Origin: Zygnema cylindricum | Taxonomy: Eukaryota; Streptophyta; Zygnematophyceae; Zygnematales; Zygnemataceae | DNA: 64,000 bases | Direction of reading: 5' to 3' | Assembly: GCA_037447655.1 (NCBI GenBank) | Contig: JBBHKE010001606.1 | Coordinates: 49,224 to 113,223, forward strand | In this document: positions 55,001 through 64,000 of the stretch, one piece after another | How positions within the stretch are numbered: the first letter of the stretch is position 1 | Layout: each line of letters begins with the position of its first letter | Translations under genes and position numbers: made by a program | The notes under the pieces: model-generated | Databases searched by the model: none | Seen by the model: the letters and a program-made list of their open reading frames with translations, nothing else | What the model was told of the DNA's origin: nothing

Positions 55001-55309
55001 ATCACTCGGCAAATCTGCACCCAACCCCTTTTTGTTAGGCCCTGTTGTTTCCTCCCCTTTTCGCTGAAGAGGAGATTCTGGTCTTCGTTTGCTGGAAGTC
55101 CGGGGATCTCGCGTGACAGGGGGAGTTGCCTGATCCAGAGGTGGTAATTCCGCCGCGGGACCTGTTCTACGGGGAGGTGCTACCTGTCCACTAAGGATTC
55201 CCCCAAATCTCCGTCTAGCCTCCCGTATCAGGATCAGCTCCTGTTCGAATGCTTTCTTCCTTTCCTCTTTAAGGGCATCCCAATTTATTGCGACGGGTCC
55301 GGCCCCCAC
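52034..55309 (-). CDS. gag: Gag of D2, main part with two zinc knuckles
   Basis: A 1091-codon open frame. The first ~300 residues are Pro/Ser-rich and disordered-looking. Residues about 340-640 form the capsid-like region (FTGDNSGIAFSDFELLWKSF to about AREKA), with an alanine-rich helix near 430. Knuckle 1, CLNCNQPGHGWKRC, is at about 655 and knuckle 2, CEACGFMGHKEEQC, at about 762, separated by a lysine/arginine-rich coil. A leucine/glutamine-rich coiled coil follows (about 830-890), then an acidic C-terminus. It would coat and package element RNA. It ends in UAG with the protease in the same frame. An uninterrupted 3.3-kb frame suggests that selection or recent insertion has kept it intact. 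Confidence 0.85.
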   Translation of the reverse strand: MGAGPVAINWDALKEERKKAFEQELILIREARRRFGGILSGQVAPPRRTGPAAELPPLDQATPPVTRDPRTSSKRRPESPLQRKGEETTGPNKKGLGADLPSDPVAAATDLPTFVSVKGFSTVEAVVQLQPDRRLHISLGLTTPPPSPPQASSPSPSVTPPAAVRGSPGPPVLPYKYDVPAYSPPHRCSPGSSKGTPPPKTSTKRTRRQTPLPRSPPSSPPIPQRPPVTKPILHIPSVEKLQREERASPGYRGAGLRAAFPKVISSSFPKGQLPGDTGHLTIPPVTITSSVGGSAISRQTAPSTGEGGGPEPDNADLGVISPVQFVSPTGPSSSQFTNLAEEEKEMGDVRIFTGDNSGIAFSDFELLWKSFTQSEINKYRGGAIPADFETTLFPMMVNYLAGGALADYKERQPLLMAPSIKISDPVLDAEALQAAADLAAAAAAPLTATFTMDMKLQAQGRAYVNHLQAVQEAEAATRMVANPNPCTTLLDAWRLLYTERNETAIKEFTDFRCLKNETPQTLFNRLSSLCQKTKLSTIETPAMATKYYVAVRNSFGPTGQAALDNWSASQAIHDRNPTAQEISLAAMKLYDHFVNSEAREKAVTGKSRANFAGFAGETPLSHDEQTELQALRKLKGKQEAEARPQPAMGGDEKVFLYDCLNCNQPGHGWKRCPRKLKPELAIKQKEFERERAERTRKQQERKQGGGGGDRTPVTKETYKPTPRSETAKMSQSPLRQIRLPKFDDAQISNELRGKYTTEGSKCEACGFMGHKEEQCFRKNGVPKEMTQYALFTGEGETVVNPLPLQLLYPWGRSPNEPRPSRLTPEHIIQQQSTQLAALATELAALRLRSSARTPQPLTPAQKLQEQKQELLQKLAELEQQTTLGGYEDDPMGWDMEPPKAQHARTFLSGAWNVGVGDSRRQLRSTTSSQRKDKQPMEQKDHSRKATGPLSFTPRAVLLKSNVGLGLKPTNPPPPAPKKLPPGFEEYKKTQSKENTSTTETDQEWFDRYMAERPSPDPPVTPPTGNSDAESEEAGGGGQEKSEDEDSPISSPKALPPSSKPAIMLVRHLMPYALTHIKTLASSHNLHEETLI

Positions 55310-55358
55310 CGTAGCCTTATTCGCGATCGCAGAATCTCAACCAATTTCTGGGTGCTGC

Positions 55359-56333
55359 TCACCACACCCGAGAGATCCGCAATCCCGAAACCGGGTACCT
55401 CTGGGTCCGTAGGCCTTGAACGCCATAGTCTTTCGGATGGTCGGACAACTGGTGCGGAAGGAGACATGAACTTGGGGAAATTGAGGCAAAAGGAAAGAAC
55501 AACTCTTCTTTGACTAGGGGAGCAAATCGACCTTTGCTATCCTTATGGTTGAACCGGAAATCTCTCTTAGGCTCAGGTATCTTCCGCTTGCTACTCCCTT
55601 CCCTGGTCCGGCCCCGAGAAGTTGCTCTGCCCCTAGAAAGTCTACTGGTAGCAATTTCCTGAGATATGGTGGGCTGTTGTCGTGCAGTAGACGGCATCTC
55701 CGGTTGCTCTCGGGCTGAGATGGGAGAGCCACTCTCGGACGAGCTACTCAAGATCTCCACTACTCCTCCCACTGGGCGTATGATCCGGGCTCGGTCGCTT
55801 CTGGCAACCCGCTGCACCAGCTCCTTCTTAACCTTCAACTCATGAATATTGTGAAGGGCTAGAATCTCCTTACGACCGGATCGGTTAGGATCCGACAAGA
55901 GTTCAGGATCCATGTATGTCTCCACTATTGGAGCCTTGGATGTGGTATAACGTACCACCTCGGGGGGGTGGCCTGGGACCGCTTCCTTGTGAGTCAAACC
56001 CTTTCTACGAGATCGGGGAGATAAAGGTTGTCTTTCTACCTTCCCAGTGGCCCTAGCCCTAGCGGCCTCGGACAACGTCGGAAAGTTTTCAGGGGAAAAG
56101 ACTGGAGGAGGTGGAGGTGAGGGTCGCCTCTTTGTCGGCCTCGGAGGAGTCCCGACGACAACCGGCTGGGGCATCATCCCCTTAAGAAACTGTTCAATGT
56201 TCAAAGCAGAGGTGAAAGGGACCGATTCCTCAGGCACCTGGGACTCTTCCTCTTGTGCCACCCCTTCTTGTCTTTCCTGTTCTTCCGGACTAACACCGGA
56301 AGGATCCCTATCCGGAGATTCTCCTCCTCCCAT
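55359..56333 (-). CDS. gag: Gag N-terminal part of D2 (separate frame)
   Basis: ATG 56333-56331 is the first good start after the LTR. The 324-codon product is Pro/Glu/Ser/Arg-rich with no fold recognised, containing a basic GRTREGSSKRKIPEPKR stretch. The next protein-like stretch, 55285-55467, is in a second frame and the main Gag in a third, so two shifts separate this start from the main Gag. They may be mutations in a formerly single Gag, or one may be a programmed site. Role inferred only from position. Confidence 0.6.
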   Translation of the reverse strand: MGGGESPDRDPSGVSPEEQERQEGVAQEEESQVPEESVPFTSALNIEQFLKGMMPQPVVVGTPPRPTKRRPSPPPPPVFSPENFPTLSEAARARATGKVERQPLSPRSRRKGLTHKEAVPGHPPEVVRYTTSKAPIVETYMDPELLSDPNRSGRKEILALHNIHELKVKKELVQRVARSDRARIIRPVGGVVEILSSSSESGSPISAREQPEMPSTARQQPTISQEIATSRLSRGRATSRGRTREGSSKRKIPEPKRDFRFNHKDSKGRFAPLVKEELFFPFASISPSSCLLPHQLSDHPKDYGVQGLRTQRYPVSGLRISRVW

Positions 56334-56429
56334 GACTTACACGAGCAAAGGAGCTAGATCTCTCGGATAAAATACACCACCCTAAGCAGCTTATCCTCTT
56401 AAACAAAAGGGGACAGGTCGGCTTTTCAG

Positions 56430-57610
56430 TACTGTGCTCCTCCGCTGGAAGCCCACTAAATGCCACACTCCCAGCTACTCTCCAAAGAATAGGAAGGAAA
56501 TGAGAGTCGTCCGATCCTTTCCGCAAAAACTCCGGACAACCCCAAAGATGACCACAAGAGTGTGCAAATAACTCCCACGCAGAAATATAGAAATAATAAA
56601 TATCAGCTTTTCAGATTAAACAATATCACCTTGACCCAGAGAATGAAATTAAAGATAGAAATGAATGATAATGGTGAAGCGAATTCACATACCTCGGAGT
56701 GCAACGATGGCCAAACTCAGCAGAAGAAACCTCTCCCAATGGCCCCGAAGACCGGTATGAGTCTCCGTCAACCCTCCCGGTTCCACCGCAAGGATCCGAC
56801 AAGACTCTTCTTAGTTTCAAACAGCGAAAGTCCAAACCGCCCAAAGAGGGGATAGTGCCAACTACCCACCCGTGCTACTGTCTCCACAAAAGACAATCCA
56901 AAACAAAGATGGCAATAGAGTCCACGACACAATACAACCGTTCTCCAACAGAAAGATTGATTATAATTATCTGGGGGTTTTCTCAGGAGACAGTACTGAA
57001 AAGCAACCTGTCTCCTTCGGCCCCAAGTGCTTTATACAATTTGAGTTTGTCCTACTGCAAGTTCCAAAGTCAAAGCAATTTAACAAGCCAATCAGCGGCC
57101 AACAATTGTTATCGTCCTGACATAAGACAAAACAGACTGTACAACACTCAGGGCTAAAATATAGACGACTGGTTTCGGCTGAATTGGCGGCCGAAGGTCC
57201 TTCTATAATACACAAAATGGAAACAAAGTTCTGACTCGACGTGAAACCGCCTAACTTTGTCCCTACGTCATAAATGCTTTGCCCGGTGGTTGGGCCTGAA
57301 CTAACATCCTACTGACAGCTAACAGTAAGATCTACGGGATAATCCCAAATGTGACGTGTCGTTCTCTAAGGTATCCCTCTGCTAGAGCTACATAGAACAC
57401 ACACTATAATGGATCAGACACTTGGCACCGGACTAACTCCTCAGATCGACCTCCGTTTAAGGGGAACTAAAGTGCGTAGTGTTCCAAGATGAAAATAGAA
57501 AGATCTGATGGTCCTTTTCCTTCTCAGTACGCTAGAGTCCGTACAAAGTGGAATGAAGCCCCGGAACTCCTGGGAGTGCAAATGTGCCGAAGATGCACAC
57601 GCGCTTGACA
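56430..57610 (-). repeat. D2 5' LTR
   Basis: Sense start TGTCAAGCGCGTG at 57610. Matches D1 (28056 on) through GTTAGTTCAGG, AAAGTTAGGCGG, CACTTGGGGCCGAAGGAGACAGG, TTGCCATCTTTGTTT and CAAGGTGATATT. The inner end is uncertain: similarity to D1 fades near 56430 and no clear primer site was found. Confidence 0.7.
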
Positions 57611-58256
57611 AAGCTGCGGACACCGAAGGTTCCACTAGTACCATACCTTTTGACGATACTATCGGGAGAGGGGTCGCCTTTTTCTAATTGTCATCGTTGA
57701 TTCATGGGGTATGTTAATCTTGCTTTGCTACATTTCACATTTTCTATCTTTTATTCTCCATTTTGGGGCAAGGAGATATTATTAAATCTGGAAAGCCAAT
57801 CATATTGATTTATATATATCTACGTGGTAGTGCATTTGTGTCTTCCTCTAGAGTTCTCTTTGCTTTGGAGTGACAGATCTGGAGTAAAGTGAAACCCCCT
57901 GGATCAGGACAGTGGGTTTTGAGGCAACACGTGCGATAGACTTCCCGTAGACAACGCACTAATTGGGATATCAGCCCGATTACAAAGACCCAAATCCATT
58001 TCCCGGGCCAAGGGGGGGGGGGGGGGGGGGGAGGGAGGGGGAGGGGATAACTTTTGCCTTCCCCTTGCGCTCATCCCTATTCCATGTCCAAGTATCTCCC
58101 TTGTTTTGCATGCATATCTATGGGAGGGATGTGGGCAGCAGTGGGTATGATCATCATTTTGGGGAGCATTCGCATTCCGGGTTTATTTGCAAGAGTCTAA
58201 TGCCAACGACTACGGGCTGTGGGCCCTTCCCTCACCTTAATCAGGCATGCTCGACA
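57611..58256 (+). repeat. D-family LTR fragment D3, inverted relative to D2
   Basis: Matches the last part of D1 (about 28900-29521) and ends GCTCGACA. It contains a G run at about 58013-58031. Lying head to head with D2, it lacks its own first half. Confidence 0.75.
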
Positions 58257-59066
58257 AGGGTATGATAGATATTTAAACAAATACACGCCGAATATTCCAT
58301 TTAACTACATTATATACCGCACGAAAAAAAGGATACTGACACTTATTTCGACGATCGGTATCAAAAGTCAACATTGATCGACGACTGTGGTGCGAGCCAA
58401 GATTTCGCAATGGCGGCTTTGGCGTTTTTGACGCCGCCACTCCGGATGACACGTGACAATATCTTAGAGGATTGCGGGATCTCCGGAATGCAAGATGACA
58501 ATTCCAAATATGACAAATGTCAAATTATGACGATGTCGTACAAAGACCATACACGAAGTACTCCGACACCTGTACTTTTTTGTATGGTACAGTCATGGAA
58601 TTGGTGCGTACCTCAGTACTAGGAGGTTAAGAGAGTGGTTTACGACTTAGAATATTTTGGGTAAGAAGCCGCCTCTTCAAAGAGCACATTGTATGAAAGG
58701 CTAACTTTGAGTAGCCATAACTATAAACTCAGTTGACCATTTTTAGTGATTGTTTTTGCTGCCGTCTCAAGGGAGTCCATGCTACACATGGGTGTAGTCC
58801 GTCAGAGTGTTTGCGTGCAAGGGTGGCTACATTTCTAAGGGAAATTCAAAGTGGGAAATGTTATCCAAAACTCATTTTTAAAATTTTGCATTTTGAGGTG
58901 GAATTGAGCACACAGAAAGTCTTATTTCACAAGGGTGAAGCTGTAATGGGGTTTTGATTGTCAAGAAGTTAACCATTTGGGTTATATAAATTTGGAGTCT
59001 GCACTATCTAGATTAGCTTCTTTGGATCTGCGAATTGTGTGTGGCAATGGAGCCCATCGAATTTGA
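58257..59066 (+). repeat. A5 5' LTR, left-truncated
   Basis: Picks up in mid-LTR (GGGTATGATAGATATTTAAAC) and keeps the A-family blocks to TTTGA at 59066. The ATG for gag (59047) lies 20 nt before the end. The primer site AGTTATGGGCCCACCA follows at 59067-59082. Confidence 0.75.
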
Positions 59067-59818
59067 AGTTATGGGCCCACCATCTAGGGTGTCTTTGTTT
59101 GATGGAACAGACTTCACTTATTGGGAGTTAATGATGAAAGGATTTCTTTTCGAAAATTACTTATAGGGATTTGTTTGGGGACAAATGAGGTGTCCGCCAC
59201 CGAGCTTTGGAGGAACTCACTATGGAGAATCATCTGGGGCTTTCCAAAAAACCAATCGGAGTAAGGATGCAACATAAGGTGAAAGGAAAATCATTACCAT
59301 AGAAGGGGGAGAAAAGGAGAAGGATAAAGGGACACAGATGGTAAGGGGAGCTAGGCTCTCGGCTACGGTTCCACTTGTGGGAATTATAACTGAACCAAAA
59401 ACTAAAAAAAATTACAAAACAAAATTGGGAATATAAAACCACTATAGGAAAAAATCTCATACTTAGATATGTGTCTAAGTCCACAGCTATCACTCTTTTA
59501 AATCTAACCAAGTCTTCGGAAATTTGGGAAACACTAATTGAGATATATAAGAGTGAGACTATACAGAGGAAGTAGTTAGTTAAACAAAAAATCGTGGCAT
59601 ATATTTATAAAGGCGGTAGCATGATAGAGTTTTGCAATGATATTGTTGCATTATATGTTCAACTTGTTAGTGCAGGTTATGTAGAATCTAAGGTGAGAAA
59701 TATTAACACAATAATCATGAAACTTCCAGATGAGTACGAAGACATAATTTACCGTATGCAGGCAATGGGTTGCTCTCATGGACTTGGAGCATTAATACGA
59801 GGATGATTATTGTGAAAG
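59047..59818 (+). pseudogene. gag: Copia Gag of A5, truncated
   Basis: Starts MEPIEFEVMGPPSR across the LTR boundary. A TAG (59164-59166) falls at codon 32 counted from the primer-site ATG, as in A1. Sequence then matches A1 Gag (RCPPPSFGGTHYGESSGA), with later stops and shifts, and recovers at KGGSMIEFCNDIVALYVQL and IIMKLPDEYEDIIYRM. The knuckle is lost because LTR F starts at 59819. Confidence 0.8.
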
Positions 59819-60577
59819 GTGTTATTAACTTTAGTAAGTTTGAGTGAAGATAAATTGACGAGGACATGATTTAGTGAGTATGTAACTCCAATGGGAGTAC
59901 ACAAAATCGGTGCACTTTAGGCACACGTGTCGATCCGTGAGAAAGTCAAGATTGATTGCTCCAGAAGAAGTACAGTTTCAATTGAGGACTGAACTTACAC
60001 GTGGAGGTTTATCTTTGGTGATGCAGGAATACGTGGAAGGCAAACAAAGTCTGCCGTCATTTTTGGAAGAGAAATATTCACTATACCGTCATTTCAGCGG
60101 ACGAACTTTGACTGCGTACTCTTTTCATTTTAGAGGCTGTCTGATTGGTGAAAACATTTATGTACATTCGACAGTGTGAGTTTGTTGATGAAAAGTAGTG
60201 TACGGATCGACCACAGTAGTTGTGGTACAGCGTGATCAGTTGTAGGCTCACTTGTCTATATAGGACTTAGATTAATTTAGGAAAGTAGGATTTTTGTATG
60301 GAAAACTGCGAAGCAGTTTCTGAGTGTTTTTGAATTGTAAGATCTTTGTGATATTTTGGCAGAACCTTGTGGAATTCTTCATGTTTTTTCCTTGGTGTAT
60401 ATTTTATATTGTGGCAAATTTGCAGACCTAGTGTGTGTCTAGTTTGCTTAGGGCTTCATTGTGAAGCTGGTCTTTTGTGGGATTTCGTGAGAGTTGCCTC
60501 TTTACATATTTCATTGTCATGACAACTCTCGATGCTTCTTCATCTTCTTCAGTGGCTCCACTTGCCTCAAATCAACA
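59819..60577 (+). repeat. F 5' LTR
   Basis: Placed from TGTTATTAACTTTAG to AATCAACA by analogy with the other families: the right end abuts a decayed primer site (GGTCACGAGCCC, 60578 on). The left end is less sure. Leader blocks resemble the 3' half of LTRs B and E. Confidence 0.5.
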
Positions 60578-61290
60578 GGTCACGAGCCCTCCCTCACGGA
60601 TCCCGGTGTTTAATAGGCAGAAGTATCTTTATTGGGTTGATTTGACTAAGTCTCACCTGAAACAAGTGAAATTATATGATGTGATTTCTGGTAATCTTCC
60701 TGACACTTATCAGGATTTTGGAAAGGAAATTGAGGATGCATTGCATATTTTGAAGTTACTTCTTTCAGAAGATCTAAACATGACATATATCAATATCTAT
60801 ACCGCATCTGAAATATGGACGGCTCTTAGTGAATCTTATGTTTTAGCCGGTGAGCAGAATGAGGTTCTAACTGCTGGAAAAATTTGGGACTATAAGTATA
60901 CTGGGGGTGACATGAACTCATATTGTAATGGCTTAAAGCTTCTATTGTCGGAGAATGCATGCTCTGGGGGGAGATTTCCTCCTTATCATCAAGCTATGAT
61001 TCTAATGAGAGGGCTTCCTACTGAATATAAAGGAGCTGCGGAGAAGTTAAGAAGGTTAGACAAGAGTAAATGGAATATAACTGTAGCTCAGGCGTATATA
61101 TTAGATGAAGAGGCCACTCAGATAGCCTTAAATGGTGGTCAGTCAGTGGTAGCTTACAATGCACAGACATATATGCCGGCTGGATTTACTGGAAATTGAA
61201 ACTTTACCCCCAATCAAAATTATAGGCAATAGGATAGGTGTGTCTATTGCTTTGGTCAATGTCATGTTTTCCGGTTGTGTTCGGCATTTA
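60519..61290 (+). pseudogene. gag: Copia Gag of F
   Basis: ATG 60519 lies 59 nt before the LTR end. SSSSSVAPLASNQQV leads into SPPSRIPVFNRQKYLYW, WTALSESY, AGKIWDYKYTGGDM and MILMRGLPTEYKGAAEKL, a complete Gag core. TGA at 61197-61199 and TAG near 61230 interrupt it before a knuckle CVYCFGQCHVFRLC, in which the Gly is replaced. The frame itself is not shifted. Confidence 0.82.
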
Positions 61291-61915
61291 TAAAAGCGTT
61301 TGAAACAGGAATTTATCGTACGGGGTGGAGGGTGCAGTCCGAGTACTCACCATCAAAAGTGGCGGCATCAAAACTGTCTGTTAAAAATGCGGCGTTCCTT
61401 GCATTTGATGAGACATCACAATACAAAGGGTCAGTGGAAAAGAAAGACGTGGTCAAATTTCCGCAATCGGATGATGATGAGTTTTTTGCTCTTGCAAAAG
61501 ATCTCATGGAGGGACCCCGAGAGAACGGGTGGATTATGGACTACGGATGCTCGTCTCACATGTGCGGCAATCGGGCTTACTTCAAAACGCTTACTCCAAT
61601 TCCCACTCGTCGGATTTATTACGCGGATGACAGCAGTATGGAGGCTATGGCAAAGGGAAGCGTGGAGTTAGCATGTGACATCAATGGTCAAGTTGTAAAA
61701 AGGACATTGCATGATGTTCTCTATATCCCAAAGTTTACAAAAAAATTGTTTTCCACTTCGGTGGCGGAAATGAAAGGTTTTGAAATTTTACAAAAAAATG
61801 GAAAAAAGGTAGTAAGCGAAGATGGGAGAGTAGCTTTGGTAGGAACTAGAGGCACAAACTTGTTGTACCGGATAGACTTGGCTAATGAAATTGACTTTGC
61901 ATACTCCAGTGTCCT
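61291..61915 (+). pseudogene. pol: Copia protease of F
   Basis: WIMDYGCSSHMCGN is the active site, with Tyr instead of Ser/Thr after the catalytic Asp. RRIYYADDSSMEAMAKGSVEL and VLYIPKFTKKLFSTS follow, matching the copia protease fold. In frame with Gag and integrase. Confidence 0.75.
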
Positions 61916-62700
61916 TCCGGAAAATGTTTTGTGGGATAAGAGGCTCGGTCATGTCCATCATGAAAGGCTTAATAAAATATTAAAGCAAAATATGATAGAT
62001 GGTGTTAATTTAGGCCAAACAGATTCTCATGTATGTGATGGGTGTGCTTTGGGAAAGCTTCATAAGCTGCCCTTTCTTTAGACAGCTCATAACTCGACAA
62101 CGGACTCGCTGCAAATTATTCATTCAGATGTATGGGGACCGTCAACAGTTCCTTACCTCAGTGGCAGCAGGTTCTTGGTCACGTTTACAAATGATTTCTC
62201 AAGATATAACAAGGTTTACTTTATGAAATAAAAGAGTGAAGTGCTCACTCACTTTAAACACTTTCGGGCATGGGCCGAAAAACTTCATGGGAAACCGATC
62301 CTTTCCCTTTGGTCCGACAACGGAGGGGAATATGTTTCTCATGCATTCTCGGACTATTTGAAAGAAAACGGCATTTCTGGACAATTAACAGTTCCTTATA
62401 CTCCTGAACAGAATGGAGTATCCGAAAGACTGAACCAAACTCTAACGGAAAGTGCAAAATCTATGTTACTAGATAAAAGAATAGATTTCAAATTTTGGGG
62501 AGAGTCTCTCTCGTGTGCGTCGTATATTAGGAATAGAATAGAGAATAGAACAATGAAAGACAAAACACCATATGAGGTGTGGACAGGAAGAAAACGAAAT
62601 GTCATCATTTCCAAGTTTTTGGGATTAAATGTTTTATATTGGATAATCTCCAAATTTTTAAGCTTAGTCCGAAATCGATTCCCGAAAGGGATATGATGGT
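61916..62700 (+). pseudogene. pol: Copia integrase of F
   Basis: LWDKRLGHVHHERL and CDGCALGKLHKLPF (HHCC), then TAG (62079-62081), HSDVWGPST, TNDFSRYN, TAA (62229-62231), SDNGGEYVSHAF, PYTPEQNGVSERLN with catalytic Glu, and WGESLSCASYIRNR. After PYEVWTGRKRN the frame is lost at about 62600. Confidence 0.85.
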
Positions 62701-63236
62701 GAATCTCTAGGCTATAGAATATTTAATACGGATAGGAATACTCTTCAGACTCCAAGAAATATTCAAGTTAAGGAAGAAAGTCGATCGATAGATGTTTTTG
62801 GTATGACAAATGTTGAAAAAGATTCCAAAATCAAATAATATGTTATTTTTGAAAGTGTTCCTCTCAATTCTTCTAGTCCCATTTTGGACCCTCTAGCTAG
62901 TACACGTGTGGAGAATCCTCATCCTCCTCCTCTTCCTCCTCCTCCTCGGCGGCAACCTACGGATCCAACAATTTCAGCCTCAAATTTTCCGGGGGGAAGA
63001 AGGCAAAGCAGTAGGCTGCGAAACTGCGAAGCTGCTCTCTTTTCTGTCAGCATGTTGGAACCAAGTGAAAACTGCGATGCTGCAAAGTTGCAAAGCTACG
63101 AGGCTGCTGCGAAGCTACGATGCTGCGATGTTGCGAAGCTGCGAAGCTATGAAGCTGCGAGGCTTTTGCGAAGTTGCGAAGCTGCGATGCTGCGAAGCTA
63201 CAAAGCTGCGAGGCTGCTCTATCATCTACTTACACG
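62701..63236 (+). pseudogene. pol: F linker with GCTGCGAAG-type repeats
   Basis: Degenerate integrase/RT linker with a PPPLPPPPRR run (about 62925-62955) and SASNFPGGRRQSSRL. About 63020-63215 is a tandem array of GCTGCGAAG/GCTGCGATG/GCTACGA units that interrupts the linker and changes its frame. Confidence 0.6.
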
Positions 63237-64000
63237 ATGGAACCAGTCACAATACAGGAAGTTTTTTCTGCTCGAGAAAAGGATCAATGGATCTCCGCAG
63301 TTAATGATGAAATGCGATCGATAATGGAGGCTCAAACCTGGGAGCTTCTGGAGCTTCCGCCGGATAGAAAGGCCATCGGTTGTAAGTGGGTCTTTAAAGT
63401 AAAATTGAAACCAGATAACTCTATTAAAAGATATAAAGCTAGACTAGTTGCTAAAGGCTATAGGCAGAAGGAGGGAATTGAATATGAAGAGCCTTTCTCT
63501 CCGGTTGTCCGTTTTCCAACCGTTAGAATTTTGTTGTCTTTAGCGGCCATTGAAAACATAGAATTACATCAAATGGATGTTAAGACAACCTTTTTGCATG
63601 GAGATCTAGAGGAAGTAATTTATATGAAGCAACCTGAAATGTATGAAGAGACGGGAAAAGAAAATATGGTCTGTAAACTGTTGAAATCTCTGTACGATCT
63701 GAAGTATGCTCCACGTCAGTGGAATTTGAAACTATATGAGTTTCTAACCGGTGTTGGATTCGTTAGGATCAGCTCAAATCACTCAGTGTATGTTATGGAA
63801 GAGGATGATGAGATCATTTACATTGCAGTATATGTAGAAGATTTGTTACTCTTAAGCAAATCATTAAATGAGATTAACAAAATCAAGGCAGCATTGAATT
63901 CAAGATTTGAAATGAAGGATTTAGGTGAGGCAAAGTATATTATTCGAATTCAAGTAGAAAGGGATAGAGATCGGACGACAATTCATCTAACGCAGCGGGA
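63237..64000 (+). pseudogene. pol: Copia reverse transcriptase of F, open to window end
   Basis: An uninterrupted frame from MEPVTIQEVF to the last base (254 codons): KAIGCKWVFKVKLKPDN, RLVAKGYRQKEGIEYEE, HQMDVKTTFLHGDLEE (first catalytic Asp present), LYDLKYAPRQW, YVEDLLLLS and GEAKYIIRIQVERD. The catalytic box is YVED where YVDD is expected, which replaces one metal-binding Asp by Glu, so activity is doubtful despite the open frame. RNase H would follow outside the window. Confidence 0.85.

Larger units (their letters stand above)
50411..57610 (-). mobile_element. Methyltransferase-bearing LTR retroelement D2, 3' truncated
   Basis: Minus-strand order: 5' LTR (57610 to about 56430), a proline-rich Gag N-terminus, a long Gag with two zinc knuckles, an aspartic protease and a DNMT3-type cytosine methyltransferase. 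RT, RNase H, integrase and the 3' LTR are absent, and the methyltransferase itself stops at 50411. Base composition is clearly more GC-rich than the flanks. The protease type and layout suggest a gypsy-like element, but without RT the superfamily is not certain. Confidence 0.8.

Noticed and set aside
62906-63304. Cys/Ala/Lys-rich repeat protein
   Set aside because: It is the translation of the GCTGCGAAG array; the frame is not that of the polyprotein.

Overview
This looks like a gene-poor, repeat-packed stretch of nuclear DNA from a eukaryote, most likely of the green lineage and possibly a streptophyte alga. The pointers are a plant-type complex I subunit exon (35620-35787), plant-like Ty1/copia polyproteins, primer-binding sites that fit plant initiator tRNA-Met, and a retroelement carrying a DNMT3-type cytosine methyltransferase, an association reported in charophytes and dinoflagellates. 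There are no bacterial operons, rRNA genes or CRISPR arrays. The species is inferred, not read.

Layout. 1-3670: microsatellite, an unclassified repeat, a Mutator-like MITE between two direct repeats, and a 49-bp minisatellite. 3675-16960: nested copia fragments (families here called A1, A3 and C) plus a broken non-LTR reverse transcriptase. 16965-28055: copia element B, which carries an unfamiliar ORF region where pol should be and is interrupted in its 5' LTR by a nearly complete copia element A2 (17540-24026, target duplication ATACT). 28056-29521: solo LTR of the methyltransferase family. 29560-34665: SINE-like units, small repeats and another A LTR. 35620-35787: first exon of an NDUFB4-like host gene, with copia element E (35853-42854) lying just past its splice donor. 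44707-48300: a cluster of TIR MITEs and a 1.6-kb near-perfect palindrome. 50411-57610: methyltransferase retroelement D2 (minus strand; Gag, protease, methyltransferase, then truncated). 57611-64000: a D LTR fragment, A5 gag and copia element F, whose RT frame runs off the window.

How the parts work. The copia elements encode Gag, protease, integrase, RT and RNase H in that order. Across at least seven loci Gag appears to start inside the LTR and read in frame through a primer-binding site that matches the anticodon arm of initiator tRNA-Met, so priming and coding share the same bases. In D2 the Gag, protease and methyltransferase frames are the same frame, separated only by two UAG codons, the second followed by CAA. 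Nearly every element has stops, frameshifts or deletions, so most copies look dead or dependent on others.

The most notable system is the methyltransferase retroelement with its UAG-separated polyprotein. Next come the LTR-initiated Gag with an internal tRNA-Met primer site, and an LTR that has absorbed another family's LTR and carries it at both ends.
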